This document shows, in pieces, positions 19,929 through 33,882 of a stretch of 64,000 nucleotides of DNA. The position numbers and the translations under genes are program-made. The notes beneath the pieces were generated by a model. It saw only the letters and a program-made list of their open reading frames with translations. It ran no database searches and was not told where the DNA came from. Position 1 is the stretch's first letter. Every line of letters begins with the position of its first letter. This DNA is from Mansonella perstans. Taxonomy: Eukaryota; Nematoda; Chromadorea; Rhabditida; Onchocercidae. The stretch is taken from contig JBAMDO010000034.1 in NCBI GenBank assembly GCA_037074765.1, positions 267,370 through 331,369 on the forward strand. Reading direction: 5' to 3'.

Positions 19929-22900
19929 TTTATCTTCGCCTTGAATTTCTTCTGCTTCCTTTAATTAAAATCGTGACATCTATTCATAACTAATTAATGA
20001 CGCGATTGTACGATGTCGTTTAAATCCATTCCATTTTTTTCACATGAAACAATAAATGCAGAAATAGAAATGCTATCATTAATGGTCAAGAAATTAAACT
20101 AAGCGGTCGGTCTCTGATGCGTGTGCATGAATGATATAATTCATGACCTGTATTTAACTTGTCTGCGTGGAATTTATATTTTATAATTGTATCGGCTGGT
20201 GTTAATAATTATGGTAACATTGAGAGTGATGCAGAACAGAAGGTCAACCCTGACGATAGATCAACATTAAATTAAAAGACAGGAATGAAGAGACGATTTT
20301 GGGCATGAGAAGAAACCAAATCAAATTTGACCTAAAAATTTGATCCCAATTTGTTGGTTCTTTCTTCAAACTTAGCCAAAAAAATTTAAAAAAAAGCATT
20401 AGCCAAAAATTTAGCAGGCCAAAAAGCATTAGTATTAGCCAGATTTAAAGTATTAGTTAAAAATTTTAAAAAAACTTCTAATTTAATTTTCTTCATATGT
20501 AAATAAAATGAATTGGTAAAATGATCATGAATATAACAATTAATTAATTTGAAGATAGTGGGTAAGTGTCCGTTATATAAGCGTTTCATTCCTAACCTGA
20601 CATACACCTTATGAATTACTAATTTGTATAGCATTTCAGACTTCAGATTTCACCTCTATTAGTCCTCTGCAACCTACACATACTTGATCAAGCAATGATT
20701 GTGTACGTTCGTTACTATAGCTATTACAAGCGATGACCGTTCGCTATTACTCCCCATAATATTTGATGAAATTAGAGATAAATGAAACACTGTGACCATC
20801 ATATAAATTAATCACTCAATCATTATTTGGGTCATTTGTTCGCTTCTTCTCTTTCTTATTTGTTTTGTAAGTAAGCAAGTAGTGTTCCGCAATGAATTTG
20901 TTGGGCAAATGCGTCTATAACAATTCTTTCTTTTCATTTAAAATCGTTCTTTGGTTCGAAAAATGACACTTGTTTTTGATACTTTTGCTATCATTATCAC
21001 TATCACTTTCTCTTCTCCGAATTTTCCCTTCTCCGCTAGCTACAACTTCATCATCACCATTGATCACTGACCCTCTATTAGCTCCGATTATTGTAAATGG
21101 ACAGCAAAAAAAGCAGAACAAGGAAAACTGCTTTTTATGCATTGATGAAGAGGAATGTAAAATGTGGAGATAACTTGCTGATTTGCTAGATAGGTAAAAA
21201 AATGAAATATATTTCCCGTGAATCAATTCAATCTAGAGAAAAGTGGCGGAATTTAAAATCACCAGAAATGAGGAAGGAAAGTGGCCGGAGGCGTATCTCT
21301 TCTCTAGCCTTCACTTTTTTTTTCATCCGTAAATCAGCATGCGGAAGATATAAGCATAGAGGAACCCGTACTTATCGCCTAGGAAAAATTAAAAGGAAAG
21401 TGTCACTCCGATGAGATGCTAAAACAATATGCTGAAAACCAAAGAATTCGTCAGAGAAGAAAGATTTTTTATAGCACAAATAAGGCTTAATTCTTAAACA
21501 TTCAGCAGAAGAGATAATGTGATAAAGTTATAAGTTATGTTGAATGATTAGGCAAAAAAAAAACTAATCAAGGAAGAAATAGCATGTAAAATCACATATA
21601 AATATCAAAAAAGGAAAAGAAGGATGAGCAGTTAACATGTCACCCGGAGAAAATGGTTCATGTCGTCCTTCTATCAAGCGCCCTCAGCAAAACTTCAAAC
21701 AACAGAATTCAGTCAAGTAGTGATTCATTGTTAGATGCAAATGTAAGTGGCGCTCAGTTAGCTGAATATTCATTCACAGATACTTGGAACTTGTTTCAAA
21801 TTGAGTGGCCTTTTTTCGATTCTTATTTTAACATTAATTTCTGAAGAAATTCATACCGTGTGTTGCGTGACTTATATGGATAGTCAAGAAGTCTACGAAG
21901 TTCTTGATAGCTCAAGTTTCGATGAGAGGGCTCAATAAAGTGATAATCCTACTAAGAATGTACTAATGTAGGAAAGAAAGGATGAAAACTAAACGGCACA
22001 AGAAGATAAATGTCTTTTGAGTAGGAACAAAAGTCAGATCGGAAGTGGATATGCTATTTTATTGAAATATCGAACTCCTACATACACAACTACACTTTGA
22101 ACACACATACATATATATTATGACAGTTTGTACTAAGTTGATTTGAGGAAATAAAGGTGAATGGAGTAGACGAGAATGAGGAGGAAGGCAAAGAAAAAAG
22201 AAGGAAGGAAGAGAGTCTGAATAAGTTTGTCTGAAATCAAAAAATGTATGAAGAAACTGATTTCAAGGAAGGATTTTTATTGAAAAGTTGTGGGAGAAAG
22301 GCGAGATTTAAGCTTCGAAAAGGAACAATAATAGCCTATGTATTATACCTTTATACATTTCACGAAAAATTTGTAGCGCCTTCTTTTGTTGAGAAAATGA
22401 ACAGCTGGAGGCAGAACAGCTGGAAATTGTTCAAAAAATGTCAATCAGCTGCTACACTCATCTTTTGTATCTCTTCACAAACATTCCATCTCGTTTTCAT
22501 CTTAACAAGGAGATTAAACGAAATAGATGAAGTATACAATAAACAGAAATGGAATGATATTTTTATGTACACCATTCCAGATAATCCTTAACTTCGTTAA
22601 TGTTTTAAATCCACTTTCTGGGAATTCAATGATGAAAGTCATCGTAATGATGATATAGCACTTTTCAGTTCAACCTATGTAACATATCTGAGTATCGCGC
22701 AAGCGCAGTTCTCCTTATTTCCAAAACGAATAGACTATTCCACACTGATATTTTTTGATCTTTATCCAACTTGAGCTGCTCTTAGCTTCTCTAAAAAACT
22801 GTGTTAAATCAAAAAATAAATTACCGATGCACTTATTTTTATTTGAAGTACAAAATCATAACTTATTAAATCAGAAATTGTTGAGATTAAACTAATCCAA

Positions 22901-25900
22901 ATATCAACTTTTGCAATGACATATAATTTCATGATTGAAAAGGAGAGCCCAAATCTTGAATCTTATAAACAATATTTTTTTCTTGCAAGTTTGCTTCATC
23001 ACCTAAGAAAAACAGTGAATAATATCTGTTTGCTAGAAAACAAAGTTTCATTTCAGCACATAAGTCTCAACTTTTCTATTAAAAAACATTAATTCATAAG
23101 AATTTCAAAAGTAAATAAATGAAGGAAGTTGCATTAATTTGTGTAGTCCAAAAATGATTGATTTGAGATCATTTTAAAAGCAGTGAATTAGAAGGTAGTC
23201 TTCAAAATTTATGACATCGAAATTTAAAATGTCTTTCTTTAGATTTGACTGATTCCTGCAATCTCGAATGGATTTTTGATACCGTGCAATATAGATGGAA
23301 TACATTACTGTTCTAAAGGACTTTTAAAAGTGGAAGATGTCGTCGAAGATAATTTTTTCGAAAATGGAAATATTTGAAACGAACAAATCTAATCTAAATT
23401 CAAATGGAGGATGGGAAAAACATATTTGGCAATATGATTGTCATAAGAGCTACATATAAAAAGAATTAGAGATAGAGGAAAAGAAATACAATGAGTCCAA
23501 CGCAAAGAAACAAAATGAATTTGTATAAAAACCGAAATGGTAGTCTAACAAATAAATTCGCGACAAAGTAAACTACCGCCAGACAACCGGTTTATCGAAC
23601 CGATAAAATAATCGTTATTTTTTTGACTATTCATCGCATCATAGACTTTTTGAGCTCAATAAATGTTGGTTGAGGAAAAATCTTTTATCTTTCTCATTCT
23701 TCTATGTGATCAGAAATTCAAACACAATCACATATATATATATATATATATATATGAATTGTAGACTTAGGAGAATAGGCCAGATCAAGTGATTCGTATT
23801 CAAATCAAATAAGAAAGGCACTGGCTATACTGAAGAAATAGACCAGTAATGGATACATCAATCGTTAATTGTCGCTATATTAATTGTTTCTCATTACATT
23901 AATTGTTCTATTATATCCTACTATGACGAATACTTCTCTCATAATTATTCTTACTGCTTTCTAATATCCTGCTACAGTGCTTAACTATGCACTTATCACC
24001 TCAAAATGTCAGCCGACAAAGTATAGATAGGATAAGTTCCGGATTTATGCGAATTAAATGTGGAAAATAAGAACAGCTTCTGAATTGCGCAGGATACTTT
24101 AAAGCGTTGTGCAAACCACTGCGAATTCGATTTTCAGGTTTAACGAGTTATTTTTGTTTTGTTTACTTGACCTGTTATTCTTAATTGGATTCCATCTGAC
24201 CACCTTTATCATTTACAGTAACTTCTTGTTGTCAGCATTCTCTAATAAGTATCAATCAACTTTGCAGCTGGAAATTGGATTACTGCGTTAGATTTGTTTC
24301 CACAAAACCCACTTCTTTAGTTTTGTCGAAAGTAATCTTCTTGAGTAAGAGTATCACCTCAAACTGCTGAGATAGTTATTTCATTAGATAATGTCTACTG
24401 TGCCATCCATTAATATTGCGTTTCATAGAAATGAAATCTTTAATTATTTTTTATGTGAACCCTGTATCGAGATTCAGATCACAACAAATTATAATTACCT
24501 AAAAAAAAATAGATAATCTGAACTTTGTGACATATTTTAGTGAATTAAAATCATCTATAAAAATATATTGTCGATTAAACAGTGTTCCTTTTACTAAACT
24601 AAACAATTCGCTATTTTATCGCAATTAACGACATGCTTGTAACAACTGCTCCTGCAGTTTCATTGAAGTGTAATCATAACATGAAAAAATTCGCTGTGCT
24701 GAAAAAGTAAAACAGTAATGTAGATAGAATCAGAAGATGATACAGTTTGAGCATGAATGAAAGGTTGATGTAAAGCTGAAAGTGTTCACAAAGAAATGTC
24801 TTTTTCCGATCATTTTCATTATTTGGAAGAAATTTCATTTCAACTAAGCCATCATATGCTAATCTGCTACTTCTCTCTTTTACCTTTTCAATACAGCTAG
24901 ACAGAAAAATTGCAAATTATCTGCATTGATACATATAAATACACACTCCGAATTTCAATATAAATTCATGTATCGAAATAATAAACAAAATGCAGCTGTG
25001 AGTCGAAGATATAAAAGTTTTACAAGAAGTAGACATTTAAGAATCGAGGAGTTTCTCTCTTGAGAGACTTTTATCCGTACAGACAAAAGAAAGAGTTTTC
25101 ACTACTCGTCAAACATCGCTATCAGTTTATTTTGTAATTCTTTGAAACAACCACACTAATATAAAAGTTTGATAGATTGCACTCAAATGATTTTCAATAA
25201 ATCATAGTTTATTTCACATAAATTAATGAAATTGTTCTCACTTGCTTTCAATAACTTAAAAGATAGTGATTCAGAGCTTTGAATCAATTTTGTGAGCAAA
25301 AATTTCATTGATCCTATCCTATTTGCTATTATTTATTAATAATTTTTTATTTATTTTACTCAATAAACATTAGAAAATAAACAAAATCATCAGCAGATGC
25401 AATATGTAACAATAAACAAGTCAAATGGAGAATGAAATTAAGTACTAAATAGAATTCAATGCATTAATTAATACTTGGTTGTTTTCAAAAGTTCTAGAAA
25501 AAGAAGCAAAAACATATAGCACAATAAAAATTATACATTTCATTTGCTTTTCCATTTGCAAAACTGGATTGCCGATCATAAAATGTTTTTGTTAAAGAAG
25601 CCTGTGTTACATTTGCATTTTGCATTGCCAGTATAAAAAGGTGAAAAATATATTTTGATAATTTTGATGAAATTATTGAAAATATAAACCCTAAATTTTT
25701 TTTATTCAATCAGTATTAATCAAAATTTTTGGATTTTATGACCAGGACTATCATATACTAACCATGTAACCATGTGAACCGTGAACTATGATCATACCAT
25801 GAAGCAATCGTAGTCAACGATCTGAGTATAGACTTGAAAGATTTAATATCATATTCAAAAAAGAATTTGAATTTAAAAAAATTTTCGAAATTTTTGTTAC

Positions 25901-28411
25901 GCTTAGCAGAAATCTAACATAGTCATTAGAATCAATAAGAAGTTATTGGGACAGAAAACCTGGATAAAGTATCTTAGAAAAAATTAAATAGAAATAAATT
26001 TGGTGTTCAGTTTTGCAAATCAGAAGATGCTATGAGAAATTGGAATGAAATAGCTGTTCGTTCTAATTCAATAAATATTGCAGGACAGTTATAAAATTTT
26101 TTTTGAGAGCAGAAATTGAGACAGAGCCTATTCAAACTGTAAGAAAAGGATCAGAAACGGAATGTTGTGAATCACGAGACAAGACTGAAAATAGTCTTCA
26201 TTCTATCCTGTCCATTTAAATAATTATTTCACATTTTAATACATTGTTGGTTAGAAAAGCTGTGCAAGAAATAGAGAAACTGAGTGCTGGTTGATTCGAT
26301 TTTATTTCAATTTGCCTGCTGAAAAATTTACTCTCAGTGAAAATATAATTGTCTAGCTTCCGATTTTCGCTGTGTATAATGAAGAAGAGTTTTGTTAAAG
26401 AATGTGATCAAAGGTCACACTCTACTCAAATTTTTGAACTTTGAAATAGAAGATTTGATGATGTAAATGTATGTTGATCTGGAACGACATCTCTCTTACT
26501 TAATACTATTCAGATTCATCTACAATCTAAAAAACAAATTTGGAAATTAATATGTAAGTGATGTTATTCCTCAATTCTATAAGCATTTCCCATCACAAAT
26601 CAAATTATGTAAAGGATATCACACTAATATTATCTTCGAAAGCCTCAAAGCTAACAAGACAAGAGGCTGCCAGTTGTTGTCTGTTCAAAAGTAGATAGTA
26701 GAAATGTCGAATAATGAATTGTTTTCAGTAGATGGGAACGCACCTGCTTTAGAAATTTGACGACTACCTGCAGATGATTTGCATTCTCTAAATGACTCAA
26801 CGAACTCGTTACGCAATCATTGCTTATCATTTATATATATATATATATATCACTGTTCCCGTCATAAATGAATATGCGTTTAAGTAAATCTCAGTAGTCG
26901 GTTATGATTCCAATAACGATACAAAATATTGTGTAATGTGCTAACCAATGTTCTTCGTTATAACATCAAATTGAGTTGTTGTATCAGCACTAAAACATCC
27001 CTTACTCTTCCGATACTGATAGCATTTTCTAAATTTTTGTGTTGATAGCATTTTCTAACTCTGACTATGCCTTGCTCTTTTGAATTCAATGTTTTAGTAT
27101 TTTTCCAGTGGCTTTGATAGCTCTTTTAACGTCGCTGTCCAAATTCTAACAAAATACGATACTATCTCTTTTACATGATGCATACTACATTTTAAAGATC
27201 GATACCCATATCAACAAAATTTAGGGATGAGTCACAAATCAAGTATTCTCCCTTTTATCCTTTCAGTTAACAACTGTTAAAAGTTAATTGTACTCTCAGA
27301 TGATGCATAGTAACATCTCCCGCTAAAATTGGCAATTTTATTTCTGTCGAAAAATTTAAAAAACAATTTTTCCCTCTATTCACTAGAACAACGAGTTATG
27401 TGAAAAGCTGAGATGATCCATGCCTGATAATTATTATTATTTATTTTTAATCGTAATTTATAACTATTTCATCACCTGTCCTAACAGTATGTATGATTAC
27501 AAAAGTTAAAGAAAATATTAATTAAACATGAAATAAATTGAAATAACTATGAATGATTTAAGGAAAGCAAATGATTGTGCGAAAAATTAGTGAATCATAC
27601 AAAAAGCAATCTGACATATCGAACGAGAATTAATGCTTAAGCAATGAATTAAGAGTATTCCTATGAAAACCCAAGGCCATTTTTGCCACCACTACACTGT
27701 TCCAAATATGCCCAAATAAATAAAGGATAAACACTTCAATGTATTAAGATTTTGTACAGGTTTCATTGTAAAATCATTTCTATTATTATTCGCTGTATAG
27801 CATTTCTACCTGCAGCACTGCACAGCTGTTGTTAGTGACCAATTTTATTACGATAAATTAAATTTGAAGTTTTCGAGCTAAATTCATATTCCTCGTCAGT
27901 TCGTACAAATGAAGTTATCGGCATATACCGGAACATGACAAATTAAAAGATTCATCTACAAATCATTTTATGAGCAACAAATTTGTTTTATATCTAAGAA
28001 ATCCCAACTTCACATGCCAGTCTTTAACTAACAAATATACACTCATAAAAATTGGATGAATGGAATCCCTGATACTCTATCCTGTCGATAAATTGCGGCA
28101 AAAATAACTAAAAAACTGAATTAAGTTTAATTGCAATGAAATGATCTTACTAAATCATGTTACCTGTAGCCTCACAGGATAAGTCAAACACTAAACCCCT
28201 CTCTGTTCGTTTCCTATCTCACATCAATCATACCGCGCTAAAAAAAACCAACTTATGTTAGTGAAACGAATTTAAATATAAAAAACACCAATAGATGGAA
28301 ATCGTAAAAAATCTTATTCCGTCTATTTCATGTAAAAACTGCTCCAAATTAATGTATTTATTTAAAAATACGGAGATCTACAAACAGTAGAGATGAAATA
28401 TTACAAGCTGT
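19929..28411. other. 8.5-kb region upstream of alpha-actinin, no convincing gene
   Basis: It should carry the alpha-actinin promoter immediately above 19928. AT dinucleotide runs lie at about 23731-23755 and 26831-26850, and purine-rich tracts at 21.2-22.3 kb keep some frames open by composition alone. I found no acceptor/donor pairs flanking protein-like sequence and no recognisable RNA gene. Confidence 0.45.
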
Positions 28412-28947
28412 TTAACAGCTTGACCAAAAAAAATCCTCGATAATATCCAACTGACAACACGTAGGCACAACAAATGGCAGTTTCAAAACTGCTGAGATCA
28501 ATGCCGAAAGACAATACGCGTAACGATACACCGGAGGACCTGCGTACAACAAACCCGCATGAAGTTGAATATTTCGCTGAATATAATGACCAGTGATTTC
28601 AATCTGAAATATGCACAATTAAAATAACTTTAAACAGTTATCAAAGACCAAACTTCACAATAAACAAATTGAAACATCGAAATGCTAGTATTTCTCGATG
28701 CTTCCAAAACACAATTTATGGGTTATCCTAGAGAAAGATTTAGAAATTTGGAATTTACAAACAACAGCAAGAAATTTCCCGAAAGGTTTTACTAGAAGTA
28801 AAGCAGATGCGTTCGAGGACTATCATTAGGCTACCATACATTAAGGCCATCAAAATTAATCAACAAACAACTTGAAGAAGCACGCCCCACTTGTGCAAAC
28901 GTCATCATTTGTATTGCATTTTGAAACAATAAAATTTTACGTGACAT
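28412..28947 (-). CDS. Candidate two-exon gene, 99 residues, unrecognised
   Basis: Exons 28947-28840 and 28603-28412 join in phase 0 through a GTATGG donor and a TATTTCAG acceptor. A strong TTTCCAG acceptor lies 9 bases before the ATG, as expected for a leader-spliced start. The product begins MSRKILLFQNAIQMM, carries a mildly hydrophobic middle with YRYAYCLSALISAVLKLPF and ends DFFWSSC. I know no family for it. An AATAAATAAA polyadenylation signal on the same strand about 140 bp upstream suggests a preceding transcript ends there. It may still be a chance combination. Confidence 0.35.
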
Positions 28948-29089
28948 TTTCCGTACTGGAAACAGAAACAGAATAAAACAGAAAACAACCGTGACCAAAA
29001 TCAACAAAAAAATGCTCACCTCCAGATACAATTTAACGCGCTGAAATGCTTCATAAAAACACAAACAATTCCTGATTTTTCAAAAACTT

Positions 29090-29099
29090 TTATTTATTA
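29090..29099 (-). terminator. Probable polyadenylation signal (minus strand)
   Basis: The minus strand reads TTTTAATAAATAAAAG here, a doubled AATAAA. It could end the transcript that starts behind CPSF6, or belong to noncoding RNA. Position is approximate to a few bases. Confidence 0.4.
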
Positions 29100-30399
29100 A
29101 AAGGAAATAGAAAAGTCAACAGACATAAGTACTGTTTTCATTACGATGACAATACCAGACGATATTCTTGAAGAGAAAATGTGATATAAAGAAGAGCATA
29201 AATTTGAAAATCTGCACTGCGTCCATCTATAGCTCATGTCCGTTGCGGTCCATTAACAATATCACCATCGCGAAAGCAAAGTGAAACCAACTGCCATCCG
29301 TAATATTTCAACATCAACCGCATTCATAACGCCTATATCGAAAATAATTCATTACAAAATCACACGTATATTTAATGATACGACAAAAAGATGAAGTGTC
29401 TTGCAATCTGTGCAAAAACCTTATGCAGTCAAATTAACATGAATTTAACATGAATTAACAAGGCATGGAACCTAAGTTCACTGTAATTAAAAGTTCTGAA
29501 GAAAACTAAAACATCAGAGGCAAGAGGGACTAATAGTCTAAGCATCACTTCGTTAAAATAAAAGCCAATTAAATGAAATTAAAAATGAGAACTCATATAT
29601 GTATGCACAATCTACGAAACCCCGCAACTTTTAGAACAATCTTATGTCAATAGCAGTGAAACCTTCACCATCTCTATATAAACTTTTTACGACAGTTCTG
29701 ATTTATGTTTAACAAGAGATGACCTATTTTATTTTATCATTTTTATCTGCACAGAATAGAGCTTTTGGCATAGGAATCACTGCCAAACGTGTTAAATGTC
29801 TTTGTAAGCTTCAGCTTCCGCCAAAACTTATTCTTTTTTGCAAAACTCTTAATTAGAAGTAATAAAATAAACAGAAACACTGAGATTCTTTTCAAATAAA
29901 ATCCAGACAGGATTTTGAACAGCAAGCGAAAATACACGTAGGAAAACACAAAAAAGAGGTAAACAAATTCCATTCTTCAGATGTTAACACGCAACAATAT
30001 TTCCTTAATTTCCTTAAGAGATCCCCTGGAAGACAGGATCAGGAGAATAAAATAAAAATGATAATCTGCTCATGCATGAGTCAGCGAATCATGGAAATCT
30101 GTTCCGACGTTACTATAGAAATAAGAAACATAACTATCAATTTAAATTATTGGATCTATAACAATAGAAAAATGAAGTGAAAAAATGGTGATTGTTAATC
30201 AGTATTCGCGCATACAAAAGCCATAATGCAACAAACTTCGTTCTGCTATAGTGAAATCTTTTTCACTTATACAGCTATCAAGCACATCAAAATAAAGTAA
30301 AAACGGAAGGGTACTATTGGCAAAAACATCATAAATAAAGACTTTTACAAAAAACGCACTATTTGATAAAACATAAAGCGAATATCCTGAGCATCAAAA

Positions 30400-30971
30400 C
30401 TATTTCTCAAACTTCAATCCCTTATAGATAGGTTCTGCAAAATAAATTTAAAATGGTCCCCTTAAATTTATAAACTGCTCCATCAGCAAATTTTGTTACA
30501 ATTCGAGAAGATTTAAGACCCGTCACCGAGCAATGAAATCCTTACAAGCCAAAAAAAGATTGCAAGTACGACTAAAACGAATTTATGACAAAGGTCGCAG
30601 AAGGAACAAAAAAAGCTAAGAAAATTAGATATCAAAGACCAAAAAGGACAAGAATGCCGCCTGCAACAACCTCTATGCCATTAGTTGGCAGTGCGCTTTT
30701 CTTCAAGCGCAGAGGAATGCTACAGTCATATAAACTCATAAAAATCCAAATTTTTAGATTCACAAAATTAGTTATTTCAAAAAAAAAACCAAGTGTTATG
30801 AGCAGACATCCCGCACACATGAAATATGAGAAATTTAGTAAAAATCATTCGCCTGACAAAACTCAAAGAAATCATTCATCTGGAAGCTTTGATGTGCAAT
30901 TCGAAAGTGACAACAGGAAAATTAATAAGCACATACCTGATAAAGTGCAGATCGATTCCAAGAGGACGCAT
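30400..30971 (-). CDS. 64-residue single-pass membrane protein, unrecognised; operon-like partner of CPSF6
   Basis: Four small exons join in frame: 30971-30937, 30719-30640, 30571-30527 and 30434-30400, all with GT/AG borders. The protein starts MRPLGIDLHFIS, has one strongly hydrophobic segment at about residues 28-53 (containing GGILVLFVVLAIFFWLVRIS), and ends EPIYKGLKFEK. A CTCTCAAG acceptor lies 10 bases upstream of the chosen ATG; another ATG in a different frame sits 7 bases upstream but reads into a stop after the first intron. The start lies only 145 bp behind the CPSF6 stop codon, with an AATAAA between them, the spacing seen in nematode operons. I do not recognise the family. The minus strand is T-rich across this block, as in other transcribed introns here. 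Confidence 0.6.
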
Positions 30972-31091
30972 AAAACATCTTGAGAGAGCAATGCCACAGT
31001 TGCAAAGAATGAGTGAGTGAAAAATACATAATACGAAGAGGCGAAATGTCGATCATTTAGAGAAAAGAAAAACATAATTTGCTCTTATTTA

Positions 31092-31102
31092 TTGAAAATG
31101 AG
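31092..31102 (-). terminator. CPSF6 polyadenylation signal
   Basis: The minus strand reads TTCAATAAATAAG shortly after the CPSF6 stop. It is followed within about 110 bases by the splice acceptor of the next small gene, as in nematode operons. Position is good to a few bases. Confidence 0.55.
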
Positions 31103-31116
31103 TAAGACGACGTTCA

Positions 31117-33882
31117 TTAATATGCACGTCGACCTGATGAAGAGGAATGTCGTGGTGAGTAGTCATAACGTTCTCGGGAACGGGATCGACTTCTCGAAGA
31201 GCGACGATGTCGCTTACGAGACCGCTCAGATGGTGATCGTGAACGATCACGATTTGATCGGTGTTTACGAGAAGAGGGGTTGTATGATTTACTCTCTATC
31301 CCGTTCAGAGTGTCCTGAAATCCCTTTTGATAAACAACATATGCCAATCAAAGAAATTAAATCTTCGATAATAATATATGAAGAATTTTAAATAAATTAA
31401 ATATAACCTGCAGTGAAGAAATGAGGACTTTGCATCGATCATCATTCGCAACACGACTTTGTCGAATAAGCGATATTGCGGTAACTAGTGTTTCAATTGC
31501 GGATGCATAATCATTTGCAGCAGCATCGCTTACAGCACGCGTTATGGCTGACGAAGAAACAGTACGGTTACGATTCATTATTTCTTCAAATTCAGCTTCT
31601 GACACTCCCTCAATGCTGCAAGGAACGGCTGCTGGTCCTGTAATCTTTTTAATTGAAAAAACATAACTATGTCCTCTACTATATTAATTTACATCACGTA
31701 AAAATTATTACGTAAAACTAGCAGTAAAACACTTGAATGGCTTTTAAATTTTTACAGAAACTTGATGGAAAACAAAGTAAGTACCTCCTCCGTAATTTTG
31801 ACGGTACACTTGGGGATTAATGTGAGCACCTGGCGGAGGAAAGGAAGGAGGAGGATGTGACGTTGGCGGAGCACCAGGCGGTGCCATTCCTGTTACTGCT
31901 TGCGATGTGCTCGATGGACCTGATGGTCCCGCAGACGACATTGGTGGTAAGGCTTGCGGTGGTTGACCAAAACCAGGTGGTGGTCGACTCATTGCTGCAG
32001 CACCGGGTGGCGGCGCTCCTGCTAGAAAAAAATGAAATTAGAAGGAAGCATATAAAATACTGAGCTTATTGAACTGACTGCATTTACAACTATCTTTGAG
32101 TGGCATGATTTCCTACATATTAGAAAATCGCTTACTTGACAACTGGACTTGTGGCAGGTTTGGCGGTGGAGCACTTAGATTGACCGGTGGTCGAGTTACA
32201 CCAAGTGCGCCAAGTGGGAGGGGTTGTGAGGTTGGTGGAGGCCCACGCAACTGCGGAGGCTGCTGATTGGGTGGTAATATCAGTGCGACTTGAGTTGGTG
32301 GACGCAACGATGGAATTGGTGGAGGAACCTGAAAGAAATGCATTCATAGAGAAGTTTTAAAAACTCACTTTTAGATATAAATGGTAAGAACTATGATTAA
32401 ATTACCTGAACCTGTGGTCGCAATGGTACTGGCGGTGGCATTGTCATTTGTCCCGGCTGTAATGGTTGTTGTGGTGGCATACCAATACGAATGGTACCAA
32501 CAAATGGTGTCTTTTGGTCATCCTTCTTGATATCCTTTTTGTCATTTCTCTAAAAATCACAAAAAAACTTCCAATTAAGTTAACCATAACAAGATTAAAG
32601 CCATATATGTTGGACAAATACTTATACCTGATCGACTCGTCTAGTGGCATCTTCAAATTTCGCCAACGAAGCTTTTGTATATGGAAGAACGACAAGCTGT
32701 TGTCCGTGAAGTGTTTTTTGTGGCAATTTTTCCATAACTGTTTTGACTGAACTTTCAGCAGTAAAAACTGCTAATGCAAAACCTTTACTCTGGCCATTAT
32801 TTCGGTTTTCGTAAAATTTGATGTCGATTAAATTTGTAGCGCCACACGACAATATCATTGTTTGCAAATCAACATCAGTTGTCCACCATGTCATGTTACC
32901 TGAAGAAAACATAGAAAGCAATAAGCGTCCCAGATACACTCTCAATGAATGCAAATAAAATATAGCCCTCTGATTTATTTGCAAGTTTACTACATTATAC
33001 TTCATTTTCATAAGTCATTTATTGATGGTATGCAAACGAAGTACAATATAAATGCGTTTACCAGTGCGATTACTAGATTTCCTCTTTGGCAATATAACTT
33101 ATAAATATCTAGCCAGATTAATCTGATACGTCCACCAAACAAGTACGATCAACTAGGCATCATTTTTACCTTTTTATGCCAAAATATAAAATAGGTGTGT
33201 GAAAATAATGAACAAGTTCTTGCGTTTATAACTTTACCAATCATTAAAAAATTTGAATGAAATTGGAAGCAACCTATATAACAACAGTATCTTCGACCAG
33301 TGTTGTTTTGGTTTAAACCGAGTGCTGGAAGAGTTTTAGAATGATTTCCTTGTGGAGTAGTGGCAATGCTAGATTTTACGGGTAGTGATTCTGTTTTCAC
33401 GACCTGCCCAGACGGTTCAATCGCAGCGTCATATAAATCCGTATCATTCACTTCAGATTTCACCACTTTTGCTTCATTTGTAGTATTACCGTTTTTCGAA
33501 GCGTGACTGTCTTGTGCATCCCTGTATAAAAAAGTTTTTTGTCTTGTCTGATAAAATGTTAAATGGAAAGATCATATAAAAAAGACAGTTATTCGTACTA
33601 TTCAACAGATTATGCCGAATTTATGCAACAGGTAATGCAAATGTAATTGCAATCAAATGGACAAGTCATACACACGGTTGAAATGATTCTCTACTGAGGA
33701 TTATCAATGAATCAATCCTAATGTAAGAATGTCTGAATAATCATGGAAAAATGATCGTTTCCTCACTTGGCAATATCGTCATCATCATCACCCAATACAT
33801 CACGTTCACTGAAACGAGTATCAAGCTCACCATCGCCATACAAATCAAGATCATTGTCCGGCTGATCTAATATATCAGCCAT
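31117..33882 (-). CDS. CPSF6: Cleavage and polyadenylation specificity factor subunit 6 (CFIm68)
   Basis: Large subunit of cleavage factor Im, which binds UGUA sites and steers poly(A) site choice in the nucleus. Eight exons (33882-33767, 33521-33274, 32899-32628, 32549-32406, 32328-32136, 32021-31785, 31637-31408, 31314-31117) give 545 residues, close to the human length of about 551. An acidic N-terminus (GDDDDD) precedes one RRM at about 118-200 with YCCYIGNMTWW and [11 protein letters not shown] as RNP2/RNP1-like strands. A Pro/Gly-rich centre spans about 215-410, then the conserved block [13 protein letters not shown], and a C-terminal RS domain ([10 protein letters not shown]) ending GRRAY. 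The RS domain is the known binding site for transportin-type importers. An AATAAA follows about 15 bp after the stop. All splice sites are canonical. Confidence 0.95.

Noticed and set aside
22244..22591. 115-codon plus-strand open frame upstream of alpha-actinin
   Set aside because: It lies in a purine-rich tract, matches no family and has no flanking splice or leader signals; kept only as a remote possibility.
30400..30527. Alternative third exon of the small membrane protein, reading FHCSVTGLKSSRIVTKF from a TTGTAAG acceptor
   Set aside because: It needs a weaker acceptor and ends without a GT donor before the next acceptor; the TTTTAG model gives a continuous membrane helix and only canonical introns.
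30585..30983. 132-codon plus-strand open frame
   Set aside because: It lies antisense to the small membrane protein gene and its T-rich introns, and has no coding features of its own.
31092..31391. 99-codon plus-strand open frame
   Set aside because: It is the complement of the Arg/Ser-rich last exon of CPSF6.
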